A stretch of 64,000 nucleotides of DNA from Marinobacter sp. LA51 (GTDB lineage: Bacteria > Pseudomonadota > Gammaproteobacteria > Pseudomonadales > Oleiphilaceae): positions 1,550,001 to 1,614,000 of the forward strand of contig NZ_AP028070.1 of assembly GCF_030297175.1 (NCBI RefSeq), read 5' to 3'. Numbering within the stretch: position 1 is the first letter of the stretch; the number at the start of each line of letters is the position of its first letter. Below, piece by piece: positions 35,794 to 43,290 of this stretch. Position numbers and translations under genes: made by a program. A model generated the notes under the pieces. The model ran no database searches. It worked only from the letters and a program-made list of their open reading frames with translations, and was not told where the DNA came from.

Positions 35794-37968
35794 TTGTCCA
35801 AATCCGTCTTTTTCGTAAGCTGCCCAAAAGGGGTTGAATACCTTTTGGCAGACGAACTCAGTACTTTCGGCCTGGAACCTGTGCGTAATGCACCGGCCGG
35901 TGTCTGGGCGGAGGGTAGTCTGGAAGGCGGTTACCGAGCCTGTTTATGGTCTCGCCTCGCTAACCGAGTCATTCTTCATCTGGACGAGGTTGACGCCACC
36001 AGCGGTGACCTGCTGTATGACGGCGTGGTGCACATGGACTGGCAGCAGCACATTCCTGTTAACGGCAGTTTCCGGGTGACCTTTCTTGGGCAGAACGACG
36101 CTATCCGCAACACTCAGTACGGGGCCCAGCGCGTCAAAGACGGTATCGTCGACCGGTTCCGCGCCAGTGGTGGTCAGCGCCCCTCTGTGGCGGCCAAGAT
36201 GCCTGATGTCACGGTGTCGGCTCGTTTGAATCGGGGGCGGTTGTCGTTGGGCATCGACCTGAGTGGTCACAGCCTGCACATGCGCGGCTACCGCACCGAA
36301 AAAGGCGCGGCTCCTCTGAAGGAAAACCTGGCTGCGGCCTTGTTGATGCGTGCCGGATGGCCTGAGTTGGCTCAGAACGGCGGCGATTTTGTCGATCCCA
36401 TGTGTGGTTCCGGCACCTTGGTTATCGAAGCGGCCATGATGGCGCTGGATCTGGCGCCGGGACGCAAGCAGGAACACTTCGGGTTTGAGAAGTGGCTTGG
36501 GCACCAACCCGACCTGTGGCTGGAGTTGCGACAGGAAACTGAGCGCAGGGCCCATGAAGGCAAGCAGCGAAAACTGCCGAGAATGGCGGGTTTTGATCAG
36601 GACAGTCGGGTGCTTTCGACCGCCCGGAACAACATCGAACGGGCTGGACTGCAGGGCCTGGTGCAGGTGGAAAGTAGCGCGATTGCCGATCTGGCCCTAG
36701 AAGGTGACTGGGCATCCTCGGGCTTGGTGCTGGTCAACCCGCCGTACGGCGAACGGCTGAGCGAGCGACGTGAACTGGGTACCCTGTATCGGGCGTTGGG
36801 CGATACCGTCAAGCGCCTGCTGCCGGGTTGGCGTCTGGGTGTGTTTACCGGTGCACCGGAATACGGCAAGTCCATTGGTCTGCGGAGCTACAAGCAGTAC
36901 CGGTTGTTCAATGGCAAGCTGCCGGCTCAGCTGCTGTTATTCACCGTAGACGAAGTCAGCGCGATGACGCCCCATGAGCCGGACATACCAGGCGAGATCA
37001 CGCCCAAGATCGCCAATGAGGAACGGGCGGCGATGCTTGGCAACCGTCTGAAGAAAAACCGCAAGAGTATTGGTCAATGGGCACGCAAGCAGGGCATCGG
37101 CTGCTATCGCCTCTACGATGCCGACATGCCCGAGTTTGCTCTGGCCATTGACGTTTACGAGGGCAAGGTGCACGTTCAGGAATACGCTGCTCCGAAGACC
37201 GTTGACGAGCGTTCAGCCCGGGAGCGCCTGGCAGAGGCGCTGGCGGTTATACCCGAGGCTCTGGGTATCGAGCGCGAGGATATGGTGTGCAAACAACGCC
37301 AGCGCCAGTCCGGCACCAGCCAATACGAAAAGCAGGCGGCCAGTGGTGAGTTCTTCCGGGTGCACGAGCACGGCTGTGCGCTGAAGGTGAACCTGAAGGA
37401 TTATCTGGACACCGGCCTGTTTCTGGATCATCGACCGGTTCGGCACTGGATTCAGCAGCACTCCAAGGGTCAGCGCTTCCTGAACCTGTTCTGTTACACC
37501 GGAGCGGCTACTGTGCACGCTGTGGCCGGTGGCGCCAGTCGCTCGCTGAGCCTTGATATGTCGAAAACCTATGTCAACTGGGCCCAGGATAATCTGGCCC
37601 TGAATGGGGCCGATCCCAGGAAGCATATCGTGGAGCAGGCTGATTGCCTGGCCTGGCTGGCCTCGAAGCCGACAGCGGATCAGCGATACGATCTGATTTT
37701 CATGGACCCACCGACCTTTTCCAACTCAGCGAGAATGGCCGGGGTGCTGGATATCCAGAAAGATCATGGCCGGTTGGTGCGCCAGGCCATGGCTCGCCTG
37801 AACTCCGAAGGCTTGCTGATTTTTTCCAACAATTTCCGTCGCTTCAAGCTGGATGACGATCTGGCCGCGGAATTTGATATCGAAGAAGTCAGCGCCAGCA
37901 CGCTGGACAAGGACTTCCAGCGCAACGCCCGGATTCACCGGTGCTGGCATATCCGCCATCAAAGCTGA
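35794..37968 (+). CDS. rlmL: Bifunctional 23S rRNA methyltransferase RlmKL
   Basis: A 724-residue fused enzyme making m2G2445 and m7G2069 in 23S rRNA. A THUMP domain (about 45-155) precedes the RlmL methyltransferase with DPMCGSGTLVIEA and the catalytic NPPYGERL; the C-terminal RlmK half has FLNLFCYTGAATVHA and DPPTFSNSARM. Both active sites look complete. I chose a TTG start at 35794, six nucleotides after AGGAG, giving MSKSVFFVSCPKGVEYLL, the normal N-terminus; a GTG at 35776 would place the site inside the gene. Confidence 0.93.
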   Translation: MSKSVFFVSCPKGVEYLLADELSTFGLEPVRNAPAGVWAEGSLEGGYRACLWSRLANRVILHLDEVDATSGDLLYDGVVHMDWQQHIPVNGSFRVTFLGQNDAIRNTQYGAQRVKDGIVDRFRASGGQRPSVAAKMPDVTVSARLNRGRLSLGIDLSGHSLHMRGYRTEKGAAPLKENLAAALLMRAGWPELAQNGGDFVDPMCGSGTLVIEAAMMALDLAPGRKQEHFGFEKWLGHQPDLWLELRQETERRAHEGKQRKLPRMAGFDQDSRVLSTARNNIERAGLQGLVQVESSAIADLALEGDWASSGLVLVNPPYGERLSERRELGTLYRALGDTVKRLLPGWRLGVFTGAPEYGKSIGLRSYKQYRLFNGKLPAQLLLFTVDEVSAMTPHEPDIPGEITPKIANEERAAMLGNRLKKNRKSIGQWARKQGIGCYRLYDADMPEFALAIDVYEGKVHVQEYAAPKTVDERSARERLAEALAVIPEALGIEREDMVCKQRQRQSGTSQYEKQAASGEFFRVHEHGCALKVNLKDYLDTGLFLDHRPVRHWIQQHSKGQRFLNLFCYTGAATVHAVAGGASRSLSLDMSKTYVNWAQDNLALNGADPRKHIVEQADCLAWLASKPTADQRYDLIFMDPPTFSNSARMAGVLDIQKDHGRLVRQAMARLNSEGLLIFSNNFRRFKLDDDLAAEFDIEEVSASTLDKDFQRNARIHRCWHIRHQS

Positions 37969-37971
37969 GCC

Positions 37972-38592
37972 TTAGAACTCGTACCGTAACCCGCCGGAGA
38001 ACTGGAACGTATTTACGTTCGTTTCAGTATCTTCGAACAGTCGACCGCCTTCGAAGGCCAGGTAGGTGTTGTCGAGCAGTTCGATGTCGAGGCCAACCAG
38101 CCAGCTGACACTGAAGCTGCTGCCAGGAAAGTCTTCCTCGAAGAGTTGAAACTGGCGGTTCTGGGCGGCCTCGGGCCGCTTCAATTCGGATTTGCCGCTG
38201 ATGTGAGAAAAACCGAATTGGCCGTAGACGTTGGCGTAGTCGGTGATCGGGTGATGCATGCCGATGTACCAGCTGGCGAAATAGTCGATGGCCAGGGTCA
38301 GGTTGCTGTTGGGTACGTCGGCATCGGTGATGCCACCACCGGCGCGGACTTCGGCGTGGAACAGATCGGTGATATGGCCGCCAACTACCAGTGTGGCGCC
38401 ATTGCCCCAGGCTGCCTCGTTGGTGACGGTTCCGACAGAGCGATGATTAAAGGCAGTGGCCAGTAATCCCACGTAGTGCATGTCTTCCCGGGCCTTGTCA
38501 GAGGCCATTTCCTGGGCGAAAACAGACGAAGCGGTCATCAGTGTAGCTGGAATCAGCGCGGCAAGCAGGGATGTTCGCACAACCTTGTTCAT
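37972..38592 (-). CDS. Outer-membrane beta-barrel protein
   Basis: A 206-residue exported protein. A signal peptide covers residues 1-27 (ends SSVFA-QE). The mature part alternates polar and apolar residues in strands (GATLVVGGHITDLFHAEVRAGGGI, YANVYGQFGFSHISG, FSVSWLVGLDIELLDNTYLAFEGGRLF) and ends in Phe (GLRYEF), the BAM recognition signature. The pattern resembles eight-stranded porin-like OmpA/OmpW-type barrels. No ligand can be deduced. Convergent with rlmKL, three nucleotides apart. Confidence 0.8.
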   Translation of the reverse strand: MNKVVRTSLLAALIPATLMTASSVFAQEMASDKAREDMHYVGLLATAFNHRSVGTVTNEAAWGNGATLVVGGHITDLFHAEVRAGGGITDADVPNSNLTLAIDYFASWYIGMHHPITDYANVYGQFGFSHISGKSELKRPEAAQNRQFQLFEEDFPGSSFSVSWLVGLDIELLDNTYLAFEGGRLFEDTETNVNTFQFSGGLRYEF

Positions 38593-38699
38593 TATTATCG
38601 GGCTTCCTGACGTCAACGGTACGGGCCTGATCTTGCCCTGTGTAACCGTTTGTTACGTCGACCCGTGTCACACTTCCCTGTGTCGATTCCTGGTCAGCA

Positions 38700-39185
38700 C
38701 TAGTCTGCGTCAAACAGGCCTTCTTCGCGGGCCAACAGAAGCAGGGCGTACACACCGTTTTCCGGAAGCTGTGGCTCCAGGCCCTCATCGATCATTAACT
38801 GCCGGCGGCGGTCCTCGAGGGTGTCGCTATCCAGGCTGGTGATCAGCTCGGTGATGGGAGCAATTTCGAACGGGGCGTCTTGCCCGATGGCGCTGAACAG
38901 CTTGTCGATCAGGATCTCATCCGGGTCCAGGCCGTCCACGTAGACAGTCTGGTCCGGCAGGTCTTCGTGCAGTTCGCGTGCTATCTCCAGCGGCGGTACG
39001 CCCTGTTCTTCCAGATAGCGAAGGTCGAAGTCACCCAAGTCACCATCGTCTGGCAGCCATGCGTCCTCGGGGCTGATGACCACGGTTTTCATGCGGCCGT
39101 CGGCCAGGGACCAGGCCATGGCAACGGGAAACAGGACATCGTCGGTCTGGCAATATTCAATATCAAGAAATCTGGGTGCTTGCAC
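38700..39185 (-). CDS. Hypothetical protein with DnaQ-like (DEDD) fold features
   Basis: A 161-residue acidic protein. The start RFLDIEY has the Asp-x-Glu of DEDD exonuclease motif I, followed by LFPVAMAWSLADGRMKTVVISPEDAW and, later, PPLEIARELHEDLPDQTVYVDGLDPDEILIDKLF, whose order resembles the RNase H-like exonuclease fold with an Asp at motif II. A clear motif III is not visible, so activity is uncertain. No signal peptide. Transcribed with or just before the beta-barrel gene (gap 107 nt). Confidence 0.6.
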   Translation of the reverse strand: MQAPRFLDIEYCQTDDVLFPVAMAWSLADGRMKTVVISPEDAWLPDDGDLGDFDLRYLEEQGVPPLEIARELHEDLPDQTVYVDGLDPDEILIDKLFSAIGQDAPFEIAPITELITSLDSDTLEDRRRQLMIDEGLEPQLPENGVYALLLLAREEGLFDAD

Positions 39186-39307
39186 GCTGAGCTCCGCTTG
39201 CGACGGGTGAGTGTGATTAGGGCATAAGGAATGTCCGTGCAGCCAGTATGAGCCATCAAGGCTTCATGCCATACTGTTGTGGCAATTATCATTCAATCAG
39301 GGACATC

Positions 39308-40597
39308 ATGGAACACGCTGAATTTAACAAAGATTTGCTGAAGTTTCTGGATTCATCGCCAACACCATGGCATGCCGTGTCGACGATGAAAGATCGACTG
39401 GACGCCGCCGGCTTTGTCGAGCTCGACGAAAAAGACGATTGGTCGCTTGCCTCGGGGCAGGGCTACTACGTCATCCGAAATGGCTCTTCCATTGTCGCCT
39501 TTCGAGCTGGTCAGCGGGATGTAACCGCCTCCGGGATTCGCATGGTGGGCGCGCACACCGACAGTCCCTGTCTGAAGGTGAAGCCGAATCCGGAAGTTCG
39601 CCGCAAAGGTTTCTTTCAGCTGGGTGTCGAAGTATACGGCGGTGTGCTACTAAACCCCTGGTTCGACCGCGATTTGTCCCTGGCCGGACGAGTTACCGTT
39701 CTTGATGAGGCGGGCGAGGTTCGGGACAGTCTGATCAATTTCCGCAAGCCGGTGGCGTTCATTCCCAGTCTGGCAATCCACCTCGATCGGGAAGCTAACA
39801 GCAACCGCACCGTAAACCCACAGACTGATCTGCCGCCAGTGCTGATGCAGGTGCCAGAAAGCGACACCACCAGCTTTGCCGACTTGCTGCGCCAGCAGAT
39901 TGCGACTGAATCTGGATTGAAGGTGCGCAAGGTGCTTGGTTACGAGCTGAGCTTTTACGACGCCCGCGAAGCCTCGTTTGTCGGCCTGCGTGATGAATTC
40001 ATCGCCTCCGCCCGGCTCGATAACCTGCTCAGTTGCTACATCGGCCTGCAGTCCTTGCTGACTGCCTCTGGAGACGAAGCCGCGCTGCTGGTCTGCAATG
40101 ACCATGAGGAAGTCGGCAGCATGTCCGCTGAGGGTGCCCAGGGGCCGTTCCTGTCATCGGTTCTGGATCGCTGGTGCGGTGCCGGCAGGGCCCGCGCTAT
40201 TGCCCGCTCCATGATGATTTCCGCGGATAATGCCCACGGTATTCACCCCAACTACATGGACCGACACGATGAAAACCATGGTCCGCTGCTGAATCAGGGG
40301 CCGGTGATCAAGATCAATCACAACCAGCGTTATGCGACCAACAGCCGGTCAGCCGCTGTTTATCGTCACATCAGCGATGAACTGGGCTTGCCACATCAGT
40401 CGTTTGTGGTGCGCAGTGATATGGGGTGTGGCAGCACGATTGGGCCAATTACGGCTGGTAATCTGGGTGTCACCACGCTGGATATTGGCGTGCCGCAATT
40501 CGGTATGCATTCGATTCGGGAGCTCATCGGCACTGAGGATGGCTATACTCTATTTAGGGTGTTGACCGAATTCATGCAGCGCGAACAGGTTTTGTGA
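39308..40597 (+). CDS. apeB: M18-family aspartyl aminopeptidase
   Basis: A 429-residue zinc aminopeptidase that removes N-terminal acidic residues. Metal-site motifs in order: VGAHTDSPCLKVKP, CNDHEEVGSMS, SADNAHGIHPNY and DMGCGSTIGPITAGNLGV; these are typical of M18 and complete. Length fits the family. GGGA four nucleotides before the ATG at 39308; the longer open frame from 39248 overlaps the divergent control region. Confidence 0.92.
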   Translation: MEHAEFNKDLLKFLDSSPTPWHAVSTMKDRLDAAGFVELDEKDDWSLASGQGYYVIRNGSSIVAFRAGQRDVTASGIRMVGAHTDSPCLKVKPNPEVRRKGFFQLGVEVYGGVLLNPWFDRDLSLAGRVTVLDEAGEVRDSLINFRKPVAFIPSLAIHLDREANSNRTVNPQTDLPPVLMQVPESDTTSFADLLRQQIATESGLKVRKVLGYELSFYDAREASFVGLRDEFIASARLDNLLSCYIGLQSLLTASGDEAALLVCNDHEEVGSMSAEGAQGPFLSSVLDRWCGAGRARAIARSMMISADNAHGIHPNYMDRHDENHGPLLNQGPVIKINHNQRYATNSRSAAVYRHISDELGLPHQSFVVRSDMGCGSTIGPITAGNLGVTTLDIGVPQFGMHSIRELIGTEDGYTLFRVLTEFMQREQVL

Positions 40598-40607
40598 GAC
40601 CTGAAAC

Positions 40608-40645
40608 GAAAAATGCCGCTGCTTCGTATGAAGTAGCGGCATTCC
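40608..40645 (-). terminator. Terminator hairpin of tRNA-Asn copy 2
   Basis: AATGCCGCTGCTTC (40612-40625) pairs with GAAGTAGCGGCATT (40630-40643), 14 pairs with one G-T. On the minus strand it is followed by TTTCGTTTC. It also lies just after apeB and may serve both. Confidence 0.8.
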
Positions 40646-40652
40646 GGAAAAG

Positions 40653-40728
40653 TGGCTCCCCGAGCTGGGCTCGAACCAGCGACAAACGGATTAACAGTCC
40701 GTTGCTCTACCAACTGAGCTATCGGGGA
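40653..40728 (-). tRNA. tRNA-Asn (GTT), second copy
   Basis: A 76-nt minus-strand cloverleaf with anticodon GTT and encoded CCA (40653-40655), identical base for base to the gene at 26051-26126. Flanking sequence differs, so this is not a recent long duplication. Confidence 0.98.
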
Positions 40729-40748
40729 ACAGCATCAGAGTGGCGCGC

Positions 40749-40777
40749 ATATTAAGTGCTTTGGTGGGCCGGGTCAA
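40749..40777 (-). promoter_or_regulatory. Sigma-70 promoter of tRNA-Asn copy 2
   Basis: On the minus strand TTGACC (40772-40777), a 17-nt spacer and TAATAT (40749-40754), followed by a GC-rich discriminator (GCGCGCC). Same architecture as the promoter of the first copy, with a different spacer. Confidence 0.84.
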
Positions 40778-40851
40778 CCCCCTGAATTAAAAGGTTAAAA
40801 ATTGTACGAAAGCCAGTGTTCAGTAGTACGTAGTGACAGGGAGGTGTCGTT

Positions 40852-41859
40852 ATGACTGCTTTCGAATCTGCTCCTCAACCTTTGCCCGCGAATGTAAAGC
40901 CGGACCGCCTGCAGTATCACCCACCCCCCTGGTTACGTAACGGCCACATTCAGTCGGTCTGGCCGACGCTGTTTCGCAAGGTCGACATGATCTCGCCCCA
41001 GGCCGAGGTTCTGCCTACTGACGATGACGATGAACTTCATCTCGACTGGTATCGCCAGGGCAGTGATCGCCTTGCCATTGTTTCCCATGGCTTGGAAGGG
41101 CATAGCCGGCGGCCTTACGTGCTGGGCATTACCCGAGCCCTGTTGAGTGCGGGCTGGGATGTGCTGGCCTGGAATTATCGATCGTGCGGCGGTGTAATGA
41201 ACCGGCAGCCCCGGTTTTACCACAGTGGGGCAACGTCTGATCTCGAGCGTGTTATTCACCATGGCTTGAGCAAGGCCTATGACACACTATTTCTGTCCGG
41301 CTTCAGTATGGGTGGCAACCTGACCTTGCTTTATCTGGGCGAGCAGGGAGAGCGGATCGACAGCCGGATCTGCGGTGCTGTTACCTATTCGGTGCCGTGC
41401 GATCTGGCTGGCAGCGCCGAGGTGCTTTCCCGGCCAACGCGGCGCATCTACATGCAGCGTTTCTTGAAGGATCTTCATTGGAAGATGCGCGAAAAAGCGC
41501 AAAAATTCCCGGATTTGATCGATGTGTCCGGCTTCGAGTCCATTCGCAATTTTCATCAGTTTGACGATCGCTACACCGCGCCCCTGCATGGCTTCCGCAG
41601 TGCGGTGGACTATTGGGCGCAGGCGTCCGCGCTTGGGCGGCTCCGGGACATTCGGGTGCCGGCGTTGATGGTCAATGCCGCTGACGACCCGTTCCTGTCT
41701 CGCAGCTGCTTTCCGGAATCACGAAATCTTCTAGGAGCCCACGTGCGCGTCGAGGCGCCACGCTGGGGTGGGCATGTCGGCTTTGTTGAGCACGCCCGCG
41801 ACGGCTATTACTGGTCGGAACGCCGCGCCATCGCGTTCCTCCGCAATATCTGTTCTTAG
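40852..41859 (+). CDS. YheT-family alpha/beta hydrolase
   Basis: A 335-residue cytosolic hydrolase. PPWLRNGHIQSVWPTLFR near the start and HGLEGHSRRPY are YheT-family marks. The nucleophile elbow GFSMGG has Ser152; a later Asp (NAADDPFLS) and His (WGGHVGFVE) complete the triad. Related proteins act on short esters; the natural substrate is unknown. GGGAGG precedes the ATG. Confidence 0.88.
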   Translation: MTAFESAPQPLPANVKPDRLQYHPPPWLRNGHIQSVWPTLFRKVDMISPQAEVLPTDDDDELHLDWYRQGSDRLAIVSHGLEGHSRRPYVLGITRALLSAGWDVLAWNYRSCGGVMNRQPRFYHSGATSDLERVIHHGLSKAYDTLFLSGFSMGGNLTLLYLGEQGERIDSRICGAVTYSVPCDLAGSAEVLSRPTRRIYMQRFLKDLHWKMREKAQKFPDLIDVSGFESIRNFHQFDDRYTAPLHGFRSAVDYWAQASALGRLRDIRVPALMVNAADDPFLSRSCFPESRNLLGAHVRVEAPRWGGHVGFVEHARDGYYWSERRAIAFLRNICS

Positions 41860-41874
41860 CCGATCAGGGGAGGT

Positions 41875-42507
41875 TCAGTTCAGGGCTGGTTTGAGCACCG
41901 GCCACACGTTCTCCAGCAGTTTTGGCTGCGCCTCGACACTTGGGTGAATGCCATCGTCCTGCATCATGCCCTCCTGGTCGTACACGCCCTGCAAAAAGAA
42001 GGGAACCAGCGCGGTGTTGTAGCGGTCCGACAGTTTCGGGAAGATCTCAGCGAACATCTGGGTGTAGCGTTGGCCGTAGTTCGGCGGGATCTGCATACCG
42101 ACGAGGATTGCCAGGGCACCTGCATCCTGCACTTGGGTGATCATCTGTGCCAGGTTGGACTCAATGACGTTCGGCGGAAACCCGCGCAGGCCGTCGTTGC
42201 CGCCAAGTTCAATAACCACAACATCCGGGCTATTATCGGCCAGCAGGCCGGGTAGGCGCCGCGCGCCACCGCCGGTGGTTTCACCACTGATGCTGGCATT
42301 GACGACGTTCCACTGGCTCAGGCCATTGTTGTTCAGGCGCTCCTGCAGCAGCTGAACCCAGGCTCGGTCCGAGGGAACACCGTAAGCCGCACTAAGGCTG
42401 TCGCCAACGATCAGAAGTGTGTTTTGATTGGCCAGTGCCACTGGCGCCATCAACCAGGCCAGTGCAATGAAAAGGATTGATCTGACCCACAGCCGTGCCG
42501 TATGCAT
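41875..42507 (-). CDS. tesA: Periplasmic SGNH esterase TesA (acyl-CoA thioesterase I / arylesterase)
   Basis: A 210-residue SGNH hydrolase. A signal peptide covers residues 1-27; GDSLSAAYG holds the nucleophile Ser37, GGNDGLRG the oxyanion residues and DGIHPS the Asp-His pair. All match E. coli TesA (thioesterase I/protease I/lysophospholipase L1). It is divergent from the ybbA-ybbP pair exactly as in E. coli. ATG at 42507; an in-frame TTG at 42513 is an alternative. Confidence 0.92.
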   Translation of the reverse strand: MHTARLWVRSILFIALAWLMAPVALANQNTLLIVGDSLSAAYGVPSDRAWVQLLQERLNNNGLSQWNVVNASISGETTGGGARRLPGLLADNSPDVVVIELGGNDGLRGFPPNVIESNLAQMITQVQDAGALAILVGMQIPPNYGQRYTQMFAEIFPKLSDRYNTALVPFFLQGVYDQEGMMQDDGIHPSVEAQPKLLENVWPVLKPALN

Positions 42508-42561
42508 AAACAAATCGAGTACCCTAAATCCGTTGACTTGAACCCAGAATCGGGAGTGTCC

Positions 42562-43290
42562 GTGAACCAGATGACCAATGTTAAAGCAGACCGTCTACCG
42601 CCGATGTTGCGGGTCGACAACCTGACGCACCGGGTTCGCCTGGAAACCGATACGTTAACGATCTTGCAGGGGGTCAGTCTGGAAATCAATCGCGGCGAAT
42701 CGGTGGCGATCGTTGGGCGCTCCGGCTCCGGGAAAACCACCTTGCTGGGATTGCTGGCGGGGCTGGATACGCCCAGCGATGGCACTGTTGAGCTGGATGG
42801 TGCCATGATCAGCCAGCTGTCGGAAGACGAGCGCGCCAAACTTCGGGCCCATCGGGTCGGTTTTGTCTTCCAATCGTTCCAGCTGCTTCCGGCGCTGTCT
42901 GCGTTGGAAAACGTCATGCTACCGCTGGAGTTGGCCGGGTCCGAAGCGGCCGAAGACCGGGCGCGGGAGCTGCTGGAGCGAGTAGGGCTGGGCGAACGGC
43001 TCAATCACAGCCCGCGGCAACTGTCCGGTGGCGAGCAACAACGGGTTGCAATCGCAAGGGCGTTTGCCTCAGATCCCGCCATCCTGTTTGCGGATGAGCC
43101 CACCGGTAATCTCGACAACCGCACCGGCCAATCGGTGTCGGATCTGCTGATGGAGCTGAATCGGGAGCAGGGCACCACGCTGGTTATGGTCACTCACGAC
43201 GAGCATCTGGCGGCGCGCTGTGGTCGCCAGTTCCATATTGAAGCCGGCGTGTTGACCGAGCCGGCAGCGGCCGAGGAGTTGACCTACTGA
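42562..43290 (+). CDS. ybbA: ABC transporter ATP-binding protein, YbbA type
   Basis: A 242-residue ATPase of the LolD/MacB branch: Walker A GRSGSGKTTL, Q-loop FVFQSFQLLPALSALENV, signature LSGGEQQR and Walker B ILFADEPTGNLD. It pairs with the FtsX-like permease encoded next, whose ATG overlaps its stop. The E. coli homologue YbbA is linked to tesA and rhs regions; transport substrate unknown, possibly lipid-related. I chose the GTG at 42562, five nucleotides after GGGAG; an ATG at 42571 is possible. Confidence 0.9.
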   Translation: MNQMTNVKADRLPPMLRVDNLTHRVRLETDTLTILQGVSLEINRGESVAIVGRSGSGKTTLLGLLAGLDTPSDGTVELDGAMISQLSEDERAKLRAHRVGFVFQSFQLLPALSALENVMLPLELAGSEAAEDRARELLERVGLGERLNHSPRQLSGGEQQRVAIARAFASDPAILFADEPTGNLDNRTGQSVSDLLMELNREQGTTLVMVTHDEHLAARCGRQFHIEAGVLTEPAAAEELTY

